NCBI GenBank assembly: GCA_903840265.1
Contig: CAIMFH010000132.1
Span: 28,634-92,633, forward strand
Direction of reading: 5' to 3'
Source: an uncultured Schlesneria sp.
GTDB lineage: Bacteria; Planctomycetota; Planctomycetia; Planctomycetales; Planctomycetaceae
DNA length: 64,000 nt
The translations under genes were made by a program, and so were the position numbers. The notes under the pieces were generated by a model. The model was not told the origin of the DNA. It was given only the letters and a program-made list of their open reading frames with translations, and did no database searches. Below are positions 8,580 through 19,412 of the stretch, piece by piece; within the stretch, counting starts at the first letter, position 1; every line of letters begins with the position of its first letter.

Positions 8580-9635
8580 ATGTCATTCATCGTTCACGTA
8601 TCCGTTATGCGATTGTTCTCGCTTGCTGCTCTCGCCGCGGCCCTCCTGATCACGAAAGTTCACGCAGGCGAAGTCAGTGACGAGTTGCGGCGGGAAGGAA
8701 TTCATTGGCCGGGCGAAGGAGGCAAACGTATTCCTGTCTCGATCGGGATCGTCGTCATCGACTTCGCGCGAGTTAACCTGCGCGAGGAATCATTCGCCAT
8801 GGCAGGTTATCTGGATGTGACCTGGAGCGACTCGACACTGGCGCTACGAGACGACGAGCAGGGCGCTGATGTTCGACGATACCGCCCATTACAGATCTGG
8901 ACACCCTCTCTTGAATTCGTGAACGCCGTTGAGCAAGTGAATGGAGAACGAGAAGGCGACATCTACGTCGCGCGTGATGGCAAAGCGACTCAGCGAATCC
9001 GTTTCAGCCACAATTTTCAGTCGTCACTGCATCTCAGAAGGTTCCCATTCGATCGGCAGAGTCTCTCGATTATCGTCGCACCTTTCGATCCGTTCGCAAA
9101 AGATATTGACCTTTCGATCGATAGTCAGCGAGTCGGTACGCTACGCGAAGCATCCGTCCCGGACTGGAATCTCGACTCGGTTCATGCGCGACTTGAAAAG
9201 CCTGACGAAGACAATGCTGCTGGACGATTTGTCTTCGAAACCCAGATCTCCAGGCGAGCCACTTTTTACATCTGGCGTGTTTTCTTCCCGATTACACTCT
9301 TGGTTGTCGCGTCATGGGCGGCCTTCTGGTTTGACCCCGCGAATCTACAACCACTCATCACGGTCAGCCTGTCGATCTTATTGTCGCTGGTGACATTTAC
9401 CTATGCGGTCGATTTTTCTCTACCCAAGGTTCCGTATCTCACCTTTACTGATTGCTATGTCCTGAATGCTTTCTCGTTCGTGCTGTCGACTTTGTTTGTG
9501 GTGACCGTAATCCACGTGATGATACGAAGCAATCGGGTCGAGCAAGCTCACAGGTTGCAGCGCCGCGCTCGCGCCGTCGTACCAGCGCTGTTCGTAACGG
9601 CTGTTGTCATTCTCTCCGTGATCAATCTCACGTAA
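8580..9635 (+). CDS. Prokaryotic pentameric ligand-gated ion channel (GLIC/ELIC type)
   Basis: 351 residues. Signal peptide about 1-29 (cleavage after KVHAG or nearby), beta-sandwich ligand-binding domain about 30-225, then four membrane helices. Loop A-like WTPSLEFVNA is at 107-116. The Pro-loop FPFDRQ at 155-160 is the bacterial counterpart of the Cys-loop and lacks both cysteines. M1 is about 229-251 with the conserved proline (P237), M2 about 257-277, followed by the M2-M3 loop SLPKVPYLTFTD, diagnostic of the family; M3 is about 290-313 and M4 about 332-350. The ATG at 8580 is preceded by GGAG eleven bases upstream; an alternative ATG at 8607 would also leave a signal peptide. It is last in the 4979-9635 operon and ends 10 bp from a convergent gene. 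Ligand and ion selectivity are unknown. Confidence 0.9.
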   Translation: MSFIVHVSVMRLFSLAALAAALLITKVHAGEVSDELRREGIHWPGEGGKRIPVSIGIVVIDFARVNLREESFAMAGYLDVTWSDSTLALRDDEQGADVRRYRPLQIWTPSLEFVNAVEQVNGEREGDIYVARDGKATQRIRFSHNFQSSLHLRRFPFDRQSLSIIVAPFDPFAKDIDLSIDSQRVGTLREASVPDWNLDSVHARLEKPDEDNAAGRFVFETQISRRATFYIWRVFFPITLLVVASWAAFWFDPANLQPLITVSLSILLSLVTFTYAVDFSLPKVPYLTFTDCYVLNAFSFVLSTLFVVTVIHVMIRSNRVEQAHRLQRRARAVVPALFVTAVVILSVINLT

Positions 9636-9645
9636 CGACACGGCG

Positions 9646-10131
9646 TCAGAACAATGGCGCGAACCCCGCCGCGCGACGACAGCTCGATAGTTGCGACACA
9701 TGAAACCCAAAGTGATTCGTCAGCAGCAACGTAATGCAGTCGCCGACGGTCTTGATCGGCGTTCCGCGAAAGAATGGGATGCTGTGCGGTTGCGACATGG
9801 CTTCGGGTGAAGCTTGTGCGGCGAACTCTCGCAAGTCCTGATAGTTTTGGAGCAGTGCTGATTGAAGCACCTCTTTACAGAGCGATTCACTTGGAGTGAC
9901 CTGCCCTGACGAACCAGCCCCAAAGATGGGAGACCACTCCGGATGCGAAATGGCTCGACCGAAGTATTGCATCCCTGCCTCCGCCGAAATCGCTAAGTGC
10001 CCGATGATCCAGGCAGGCGGATGACCATGACCAGCACTTGGTTCAAAGAACGACTGCTCCGCAATATCGGCAGCGATCTTCTCGAAACCTTTGCACTGAA
10101 ACTCATTGATCGCGATGGCGCTTGCAAACAT
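9646..10131 (-). CDS. DinB-like four-helix protein
   Basis: 161 residues. The family's helix-bundle pattern is visible: PPAWIIGHLAISAEAG near residue 38 (histidine ligand in helix 2) and LLLTNHFGFHVSQLSSCRRAAG near the C-terminus (histidines in the last helix). DinB/YfiT-type proteins bind a divalent metal through three histidines and include thiol S-transferases and many uncharacterised members. The start ATG lies at 10131. It converges on the ion-channel gene with a 10-bp gap and is followed upstream, on the same strand, by the TIM-barrel gene at 10177-11013 (45 bp), so these two may be cotranscribed. Confidence 0.8.
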   Translation of the reverse strand: MFASAIAINEFQCKGFEKIAADIAEQSFFEPSAGHGHPPAWIIGHLAISAEAGMQYFGRAISHPEWSPIFGAGSSGQVTPSESLCKEVLQSALLQNYQDLREFAAQASPEAMSQPHSIPFFRGTPIKTVGDCITLLLTNHFGFHVSQLSSCRRAAGFAPLF

Positions 10132-10176
10132 TGCCGAATCCTTTCTGACAACCAGATCAACGATGGTACAAAACCT

Positions 10177-11013
10177 TTAGCGACGGAACTTGATTCCGGC
10201 GAACTCCTGAATCCGATTCGTAATCGCAGGTTCTACCGGCAGGCGTTCCATCGAACTGGCTCCGTAGAAGCCCACGATTCCTTCGGTGTGATCAAGAATA
10301 TATTGAGCATCCTCCGGTTCCGCGATCGGCCCGCCGTGACACAGCACCAGAATGTCCGGCTTCACTCGCTTGGCGGCGTCATGCATGGACTGACAACGTC
10401 GCGCCGATTCTTCCAAAGTGACTGCGCTTGCCGCGCCGATCATGCCCTTAGTTGTCAGCCCCATATGTGGGATCAAGATGTCGGCTCCGGCACCGGCCAT
10501 CGCTGCTGCTTCGTCGTCATTGAAACAGTAGGGCGTTGTCAGCAGTCCCATTTCGCGGGCCATGCGAATCATGTCGACTTCCAGGCCGTAGCCCATGCCA
10601 GTCTCTTCCAGGTTCACTCGGAAGTTGCCGTCGAATAGTCCGACGGTAGGAAAGTTCTGCACTCCCGAGAACCCCGCGGCCTGCACTTCCTTTAGGAACA
10701 ACGGCATCAGTCGGAACGGGTCAGTCCCACAGACACCGGCCAGCACGGGGGTCTTTCGTGCGACTGGCAACACTTCGCGAGCCATATCCATGACGATGGC
10801 GTTGGCATCGCCATAGGGCATCATCCCCGCCAGCGATCCTCGGCCCGCCATGCGAAACCGGCCCGAATTATAGATGACGATCAAGTCGATGCCGCCAGCC
10901 TCTTCCAGCTTTGCCGACAACCCCGTTCCGGCGCCGCCGCCAATAATCGGCCGACCTGCCGCGACTTTGGAGCGCAGCCTTTTAAGAATCTCCTCGCGTG
11001 GGAACAGGCTCAT
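10177..11013 (-). CDS. Phosphoenolpyruvate hydrolase-family TIM-barrel protein
   Basis: 278 residues from the ATG at 11013, preceded by AGGAAAG; a longer in-frame start at 11085 has no such site. The N-terminus ([10 protein letters not shown], then [16 protein letters not shown]), the central [19 protein letters not shown], and [13 protein letters not shown] match the family annotated as TIM-barrel signal-transduction or PEP hydrolase-like proteins (Pfam PEP_hydrolase). A soluble (beta/alpha)8 enzyme is expected. The true substrate in most members is unknown; some fungal relatives are fused to Tm-1-like domains. It is divergent from the aminotransferase at 11271, which might hint at a shared carbon-metabolism role, but that is inference. 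Confidence 0.85.
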   Translation of the reverse strand: MSLFPREEILKRLRSKVAAGRPIIGGGAGTGLSAKLEEAGGIDLIVIYNSGRFRMAGRGSLAGMMPYGDANAIVMDMAREVLPVARKTPVLAGVCGTDPFRLMPLFLKEVQAAGFSGVQNFPTVGLFDGNFRVNLEETGMGYGLEVDMIRMAREMGLLTTPYCFNDDEAAAMAGAGADILIPHMGLTTKGMIGAASAVTLEESARRCQSMHDAAKRVKPDILVLCHGGPIAEPEDAQYILDHTEGIVGFYGASSMERLPVEPAITNRIQEFAGIKFRR

Positions 11014-11115
11014 GATGTCGCTTTCCTGAATGCATCGATTGTCGTGTCGCGGAACATTCTGACAACGTGAGCTGCTTGTAGCCATTGATGTGAGTTGAGG
11101 GGACTATTGCGGTCT

Positions 11116-11163
11116 CGATTTGCCAATTTTCAATTTGCATTTTGCAATTCCCAATTTGCAACG
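11116..11163. repeat. AT-rich degenerate CAATTTGCA-type repeat
   Basis: About 48 bp in the divergent spacer made of imperfect copies of a unit like CAATTTGCA and its relatives (CCAATTTTCAATTTGC, TTTGCAATTCCCAATTTGC). A clearly related stretch on the opposite strand occurs at about 56414-56455. Both are intergenic and stand out against the surrounding GC content. Confidence 0.55.
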
Positions 11164-11270
11164 CTTCCCCTCCCTGATTTCATGCTTGCATCTCGCCACA
11201 CCGGGCGGCATCTTGACGGTTGAACGACGCGATTCCAGCCTGTCCCGCCACATTGCATTGCGAGAGACTT

Positions 11271-12455
11271 ATGACCAATTTCATCCCCGGTCCAGTGGCT
11301 CCTCCACGCCGAATTCTGATGGGGCCTGGTCCCAGCGATATCCACCCTCGCGTCCTGTTGGCGATGGCTGCCTCCACTGTGGGTCATCTGGATCCCTATT
11401 TCCTGAAGATCATGGACGAAACGCAGACCATGCTGCGGGAAGTGTTTCGGACGCAAAACCGCATGACACTGGCAGTTAGCGGCACGGGCAGCGCCGGAAT
11501 GGAAGCGGTTGTCGCCAATCTGATTGAACCGGGCGACAAGATGATTGTCTGCGTCAACGGCGTCTTTGGCGGGCGAATGACAGATGTCGCAGGTCGCTGC
11601 GGGGCCGAAGTCACAAAGCTTGAACGTCCCTTCGGCGAGATCTTTTCGTCCGAAGAGATCGAAGCAGCCATCAAACAGCATCGCCCGAAAGTGCTCGGAA
11701 TTGTGAATGCGGAGACTTCGACCGGGGCCTCGCAGCCGGTCGCTGATATCGCGCGTATCTGCCATGACAACAATGTGTTAATCGCGGTCGACTGCGTAAC
11801 ATCCTTGGGTGGTCAACCTGTTGAAGTCGATCAGTGGGGACTGGATGCGGTCTACAGCGGAACGCAGAAATGCCTTAGCTGCCCCCCGGGCTTAGCCCCC
11901 GTCACGTTCAGCGATCGAGCCGTCGCGGCGATCGATGCTCGCAAGACGAAAGTCCAGAGCTGGTATCTGGATATGCAAATGGTGAAGGACTACTGGGGCA
12001 GCAACCGGGCCTATCACCACACCGCACCGATCAACATGAACTACGGCCTGCATGAGGCCTTGCGAATTGTCTTGGAAGAAGGCTTGGAGGCTCGATTCGC
12101 CCGACACCTGAAGAACCATCTCGCACTGAAGGCAGGACTTAGGGCGATGGGACTCGAATACGCTGTCAAGGAGGGACAGCAACTGCCGATGTTGAATGCT
12201 GTTGTGATTCCAGCAGGCGTTGATGATGCGGCAGTCCGTAAACAGCTGCTGAACGAGTTTGGAATTGAAATTGGCGGTGGCCTTGGACCAATGAAGGGGA
12301 AGACCTGGCGAATCGGGATTATGGGGGCAGGCAGCTCCGCGGCTAATGTACTGGTCTTCCTAGCTGCACTTGAGAAATGTCTTTTGGATCAGGGACTTAA
12401 GATGACTCCTGGAGCCGGTGTCGGGGCAGCAAATATCGCCTATCGAGCGAGTTAA
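11271..12455 (+). CDS. Class V aminotransferase, alanine-glyoxylate/serine-pyruvate type
   Basis: 394 residues from ATG 11271; an upstream in-frame ATG at 11220 would add 17 poorly conserved residues. The start [20 protein letters not shown] and [11 protein letters not shown] are typical of alanine-glyoxylate aminotransferases. DCVTSLGG carries the aspartate that contacts the PLP pyridine nitrogen, and [12 protein letters not shown] carries the Schiff-base lysine. The C-terminal [10 protein letters not shown] is also conserved. It would convert glyoxylate (or hydroxypyruvate) and an amino acid into glycine (or serine) and a 2-oxo acid in the cytoplasm. It is monocistronic as far as can be seen. 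Confidence 0.93.
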   Translation: MTNFIPGPVAPPRRILMGPGPSDIHPRVLLAMAASTVGHLDPYFLKIMDETQTMLREVFRTQNRMTLAVSGTGSAGMEAVVANLIEPGDKMIVCVNGVFGGRMTDVAGRCGAEVTKLERPFGEIFSSEEIEAAIKQHRPKVLGIVNAETSTGASQPVADIARICHDNNVLIAVDCVTSLGGQPVEVDQWGLDAVYSGTQKCLSCPPGLAPVTFSDRAVAAIDARKTKVQSWYLDMQMVKDYWGSNRAYHHTAPINMNYGLHEALRIVLEEGLEARFARHLKNHLALKAGLRAMGLEYAVKEGQQLPMLNAVVIPAGVDDAAVRKQLLNEFGIEIGGGLGPMKGKTWRIGIMGAGSSAANVLVFLAALEKCLLDQGLKMTPGAGVGAANIAYRAS

Positions 12456-12770
12456 ATGTCGTGGCCCCTGCCGAAACCCGAAACTTTGCGGTGAGTAGGA
12501 TAACCTGCGGTGAATCCACTTGACGATTTCGATGCGTTCTCGGTACGCTTTTCTCATATCAACCTGCTCGTGGGGTTGAACCGCTAATAATCCCGCGATT
12601 CGGACCCGCCCAACCAAGTAGCTCGTAACCCTCGCGAGACCTCCGTCAAGTAGATAAGCCCCCGCTGAAGACATGCCGGAATCAGTCCTGACTACTGCGT
12701 CAGGTTCTCCATACCTCAGTCCCTGCCCTGTGCTCGATCTCCTCAATCCGTTTCGAGTGGAGTTGTCGTC
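12456..12770. other. Gap without a supported gene
   Basis: 315 bp between the aminotransferase and the DUF1501 gene. No convincing ORF, hairpin or repeat was found. It presumably carries the promoter of the 12771 gene. Confidence 0.5.
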
Positions 12771-14096
12771 ATGCAACAGAATTGTAATCCGAGCCACTTT
12801 CGACGGCTTAATCGCCGTGGCTTCTTGTCTGTTGGCGCTCTGGCGGGTGCCGCAGGACTGACGCTGCCTCAATTGCTGCGAACGGAATCGGCACGAGCCG
12901 ATCTGAAGGATTACAAGAGCTTCGAAGGGACCGCCAAGTCGGTCATTCACATTTACCTGCCGGGCGGGATCGCCCACCAGGAATCATTCGATCCGAAGCC
13001 CAACGCTCCAATCGAATACCGCGGCGAGATGAAGCAAGTCGCGACGAAGATCAGTGGCGAACTGTTCGGCGAAACTCTCGTCAAGACAGCTGATGTCGCC
13101 GACAAGCTGACTGTCATTCGCTCGATGACTCACGGTGAAGCGGCCCACGAACGTGGCACTCACAACATGTTCACGGGCTATCGCCCCAGCCCCGCCTTGC
13201 AGTATCCCTGCATTGGTTCGGTGGTCAGCCATGAATATGGTCCCCGCAACAATCTGCCGCCCTATGTCTGCATCCCGAACATGCCGAATGAGTACGCGGG
13301 CAGCGGCTATCTGAGTTCCGCGTTTGCTCCGTTCAGCCTGGGAAGCGATCCGGCTGCAGGCGGGTTTAAGGTTCGCGATCTCGATCTACCCGGTGGCGTC
13401 GATGACAGCCGATTCGCGACACGACGATCGGCCCTGGAAGCAGTCAACGCTCACTTCCAGAAGAAGGAAAAGTCAGACGATCTGAAGGCGATGGACACGT
13501 TCTACGATCGAGCCTACAGCTTGATCAGTGCTCCTGAAGCCCGTCAGGCCTTCGATCTGGAAAAAGAATCCGCTCAGATTCGCGATGAGTACGGCCGTAA
13601 CACCGCCGGTGCCCGCATGCTGCTGGCTCGTCGCCTCGTGCAAGCGGGTGTGCGATTGGTGAACCTGACCTACGGTGGTTGGGACATGCACACCGGCATC
13701 GTCGGTGGCTTCCGCAATCAGATGCCCGCCTTCGATCAAGCCTTTTCGACATTGATCAGGGACCTTGATCGCAGCGGCTTGTTGAAAGACACGCTGGTCA
13801 TGGTGTCGTCCGAATTTGGTCGCACACCCAAGATCAACGCTCAGGCCGGACGCGATCACTATCCGAAGGTCTTCAGCGTCGTGCTGGCCGGTGGTGGGAT
13901 CAAGGGTGGTTACATCCATGGCTCATCGAATTCAACGGCTTCTGAACCCGAAGAACTGGCGATGGGGCCCGAAGACTTGTTCACGACGGTCTACCATTGC
14001 ATGGGGATCGTCGCCGACAAGGAGTTGATGGCTCCAGGCGATCGTCCGATTGAAATCGTAGACGGCGGCAAGGTCATCAAAGAATTGCTCGCCTGA
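12771..14096 (+). CDS. Tat-exported DUF1501 protein
   Basis: 441 residues. A twin-arginine motif (NRRGFLS, residues 15-21) and the hydrophobic run VGALAGAAGLTLP form a Tat signal. DUF1501 hallmarks: YLPGGIAHQESFDPKP, TYGGWDMHTG, SSEFGRTPKIN and AGRDHYPKVF. Compared with the paralogue at 2790 the histidine after SGG is kept but some metal-site-like residues differ (GWDMHTG versus GWDHHG). GTGGAG upstream of the ATG supplies a ribosome-binding site. It heads the 12771-23031 surface cassette, but a strong hairpin at 14171 suggests its transcript may end before the PPC gene. Confidence 0.92.
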   Translation: MQQNCNPSHFRRLNRRGFLSVGALAGAAGLTLPQLLRTESARADLKDYKSFEGTAKSVIHIYLPGGIAHQESFDPKPNAPIEYRGEMKQVATKISGELFGETLVKTADVADKLTVIRSMTHGEAAHERGTHNMFTGYRPSPALQYPCIGSVVSHEYGPRNNLPPYVCIPNMPNEYAGSGYLSSAFAPFSLGSDPAAGGFKVRDLDLPGGVDDSRFATRRSALEAVNAHFQKKEKSDDLKAMDTFYDRAYSLISAPEARQAFDLEKESAQIRDEYGRNTAGARMLLARRLVQAGVRLVNLTYGGWDMHTGIVGGFRNQMPAFDQAFSTLIRDLDRSGLLKDTLVMVSSEFGRTPKINAQAGRDHYPKVFSVVLAGGGIKGGYIHGSSNSTASEPEELAMGPEDLFTTVYHCMGIVADKELMAPGDRPIEIVDGGKVIKELLA

Positions 14097-14170
14097 TGTG
14101 AAATGACGCCTGGAGCTTCTGCCGTGCGACGTGTCGCCGATGGATGTTCCTGATCGAATATAGAAACCTC

Positions 14171-14204
14171 ACACGGATGGTCGGGGCAGCCCGGCCATCC
14201 GTGT
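14171..14204 (+). terminator. Hairpin terminator after DUF1501 gene
   Basis: A 15-bp stem (one G-T pair) pairs 14171-14185 with 14190-14204 around a GCAG loop. There is no T-tract afterwards, so it may be a non-canonical terminator or an mRNA 3'-end stabiliser. Confidence 0.6.
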
Positions 14205-14301
14205 TCTGCAAATTGCCGACTCCTCGCCGAAATCCTTCCTTAATTTGACGTCGTTTGCTGCCGCGGTTCATCACCCGATGCCTGCGGCCAATGGGGGCAC
14301 A

Positions 14302-16779
14302 ATGACGGTTCGTCCGTTCGCATTCTTGACTGCTATCGCCATCACCTGCAGCGCTGCATCGACATTCGCAGCCAGTCCGGTTCTCTCGAACATCATTCCC
14401 CGCGGTGGTCAGCGCGGTATCGAAGTCGAAGTGGTTCTCAACGGCCAGCGACTCGACGATGCTCAAGAGTTGATGATCTATGAGCCAGGGATCGAGGTCG
14501 CCGAACTGGCGGTCGTCAACGATAAGCAGGTCAAAGCCAAACTGAAGATTGCGGCTGACTGCACCTTGGGAACGAAGCACATTCGGGTTCGTACGGCCAG
14601 CGGTTTGTCAGACCTGCGAACATTCCGAGTCGGAGCGCTGCCTGCTGTCGCCGAGAAAGAGCCGAACAGCGAGTTCGCGAAGCCTCAGGAAATTGCCAAC
14701 AACGTTACCGTCGAAGGGATTATTCAGAACGAGGATGTCGATCACTTCATCGTCGAAGCGAAGAAGGGCGAACGGATCACGGCCGAGATCGAAGGCATTC
14801 GACTTGGCGACACGATGTTCGATCCTTACGTCGCGATTCTCAATGAAGCTCGCTTCGAACTCGCCACCAGCGACGATGCGGCCTTGATCTGGCAGGATGG
14901 CGTCGCCTCGATCATCGCTCCTGCCGACGGCAAGTATGTCGTTCAGATTCGTGAAAGCAGCTACGGCGGAAACGGAGCCAGTCACTACCGCTGTCATATC
15001 GGTAGCTACCCTCGTCCACTTGCGATCGTTCCTGCAGGGGGTAAGCCAGGAACCAAAGTTCAAGTTCGGTTCCTGGGCGATATCGCGGGTGAATTCACTC
15101 GAGAATTCGATCTCCCGGCGACCGGTGGTCCCGACTACGAAGTCTTCCCTCAGGACGATCGGGGAATTGCTCCTTCAGGTATGCAGTTCCGCCTGACGAA
15201 CCTAGAGAACTCCATTGAAGTCGAGCCAAACGAGAATATCCAACAAGCCACCAAGGCGGCAGCACCAGTCGCATTCAACGGTGTGTTGGCCACCAAGACC
15301 GATGCCGACTTCTTCGGGTTCACGGCGACCAAAGGCCAGAATATCGACATCCACGTCTACGCACGTCGGATTCGGTCAGAACTCGATCCGTTGCTGGTCC
15401 TGTACAATGCTCAAGGAGGCGCGATCGCCAGCAATGACGACGCTAATGGAACACCCGACTGCTACCTTCGCTTTGCCGTCCCCGCCGACGGTGAATACTT
15501 CCTGGAAGTCCGGGATCACCTGCACCGCGGTGGCGATGCGTTCCATTACCGAGTCGAATTGGAACCAGTTGCTCCAAGCTTGCTGTTAGGCGTGAATGAG
15601 TTCGTGCAATACGTCGAACCGCACGTCGTCATTGCGCAAGGCAATCGATTTCCATTACTGATCAACGCCAATCGTCAAAACTTTGGCGGACCTCTGGCTT
15701 TCAAAGGAGACAACCTGCCGCCCGGCGTCACCATCGAATCGTTCGGGATGTCGGCCGATCAGAATGTTGCTCAGGTCATTCTCTATGCTGCCCCCGATGC
15801 CGCAGTTGGTGGTAAGTTTGGCCAACTGATCGCATCGCTCGACGATGCCAACAATGCCAATCCACCGACCGGACAAGTTCGCCTGCCGACAGTGCTGATT
15901 CGCGGTAATAACAACACGCCGTTCTGGACCGAGCGAACGAATTCGTTGGCGATGGCGGTCGCTCAGAAGGTCCCGTTCACATTGCAGATCGTTGAACCCA
16001 AGGTGCCGCTGGTCCAGGGTGGCCAGATGTCTCTGAAGGTTGTTGCGACTCGAGAAGGTGAATTCAAAGCACCCATCAAGATCGAATTGCTTTTGAACCC
16101 CAATGGGATGAATTCTAGCCGTGAAATCTCGATCGCCGAAGGTCAGACCGAAGCGACAATCGCCTTAAATGCCGCGGGCAACGCGCAAGCAAAAGAGCAC
16201 AAGATCGCTGTGCGGGGCGAAGCGACCGTTGGCAGCGGCCCCGTGACAGTCTGTTCGCCATTCGTCAACTTGCGAATAGCCGAATCGTACATGAAATTCA
16301 CCTATGAAGCAGCAGCGGTTGAACTGGGTGCCGAAACAGAACTGGTCGTGAAAGTGGAGAACGCCAAGCCGTTCGAAGGCAACGCCACAGTGCAGTTGCT
16401 AGGCCTGCCCAACAAGGTCACCACGACAGCCGCTGAGTTCAATAAAGAGACTAAGGAACTGATCTTCAAGGTCAAAGCGGAAGCGGATGCCAACCCCGGT
16501 AACAACAAGAGCTTGTTCTGTCAGGTTGTCGTGACGGAAAACGGCGAGCCCATCATTCACAACTTGGGAACCGGAGCAATCCGCGTCGACAAGCCGCTGC
16601 CACCAAAGGTCGCTCCGATGCCGGTCGCGCAAGGTCAGCCGGCTCCAATGCCGGCACCGCAACCTGTACCTGCTCAAGCCAAGCGACTGACTCGCCTGGA
16701 ACAGTTACGCCTAGAGCAAAAACAGCGAGTCGAAGGTCAGGGCGGCGCTGCCGAAACAAAGCCTGCTGGTGGAAACTAG
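14302..16779 (+). CDS. Secreted protein with pre-peptidase C-terminal (PPC) domains
   Basis: 825 residues from ATG 14302, preceded by GGGGG; the signal peptide is about residues 1-24 (FAFLTAIAITCSAASTFAA). An IPT/TIG-like beta domain follows (SNIIPRGGQRGIEVEVVLNG). There are two PPC-type beta-sandwiches, roughly residues 120-215 (EKEPNSEFAKPQEI ... DVDHFIVEAKKGE) and 300-400 (VEPNENIQQATKA ... DADFFGFTATKGQNID). Then come beta-rich repeats and a Pro/Ala/Gln tail ending in a charged helix. No protease domain is present, so this is probably a structural or binding surface protein. It is 81 bp upstream of a PSCyt2/PSD1 gene, a pairing common in planctomycetes. Confidence 0.87.
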   Translation: MTVRPFAFLTAIAITCSAASTFAASPVLSNIIPRGGQRGIEVEVVLNGQRLDDAQELMIYEPGIEVAELAVVNDKQVKAKLKIAADCTLGTKHIRVRTASGLSDLRTFRVGALPAVAEKEPNSEFAKPQEIANNVTVEGIIQNEDVDHFIVEAKKGERITAEIEGIRLGDTMFDPYVAILNEARFELATSDDAALIWQDGVASIIAPADGKYVVQIRESSYGGNGASHYRCHIGSYPRPLAIVPAGGKPGTKVQVRFLGDIAGEFTREFDLPATGGPDYEVFPQDDRGIAPSGMQFRLTNLENSIEVEPNENIQQATKAAAPVAFNGVLATKTDADFFGFTATKGQNIDIHVYARRIRSELDPLLVLYNAQGGAIASNDDANGTPDCYLRFAVPADGEYFLEVRDHLHRGGDAFHYRVELEPVAPSLLLGVNEFVQYVEPHVVIAQGNRFPLLINANRQNFGGPLAFKGDNLPPGVTIESFGMSADQNVAQVILYAAPDAAVGGKFGQLIASLDDANNANPPTGQVRLPTVLIRGNNNTPFWTERTNSLAMAVAQKVPFTLQIVEPKVPLVQGGQMSLKVVATREGEFKAPIKIELLLNPNGMNSSREISIAEGQTEATIALNAAGNAQAKEHKIAVRGEATVGSGPVTVCSPFVNLRIAESYMKFTYEAAAVELGAETELVVKVENAKPFEGNATVQLLGLPNKVTTTAAEFNKETKELIFKVKAEADANPGNNKSLFCQVVVTENGEPIIHNLGTGAIRVDKPLPPKVAPMPVAQGQPAPMPAPQPVPAQAKRLTRLEQLRLEQKQRVEGQGGAAETKPAGGN

Positions 16780-16859
16780 GTCGGTAGTCGACGACGAGCT
16801 AAATCATTGCAAGTTATCCTGCGAGCCAATTCTTCGCAGTGCCCTTAAGGATGCCGGAC

Positions 16860-19295
<2,436 letters not shown>

Positions 19296-19300
19296 CGTAC

Positions 19301-19331
19301 ACGTGGCAGACCCATCTAAGGTCTGCCATGT
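19301..19331 (+). terminator. Hairpin after PSCyt2/PSD1 gene
   Basis: A 12-bp stem (19301-19312 with 19320-19331, one G-T pair) and a 7-nt loop lie 5 bp after the stop codon. No T-tract. It probably ends or stabilises the upstream transcript. Confidence 0.6.
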
Positions 19332-19412
19332 CCAAAAAGCCGATACAAGCAGCGTCAGAGACGCTTAGCCTTGCCCAGTCAAACTCTCTGCTTGGATGTC
19401 CGGAGTCTCGCG

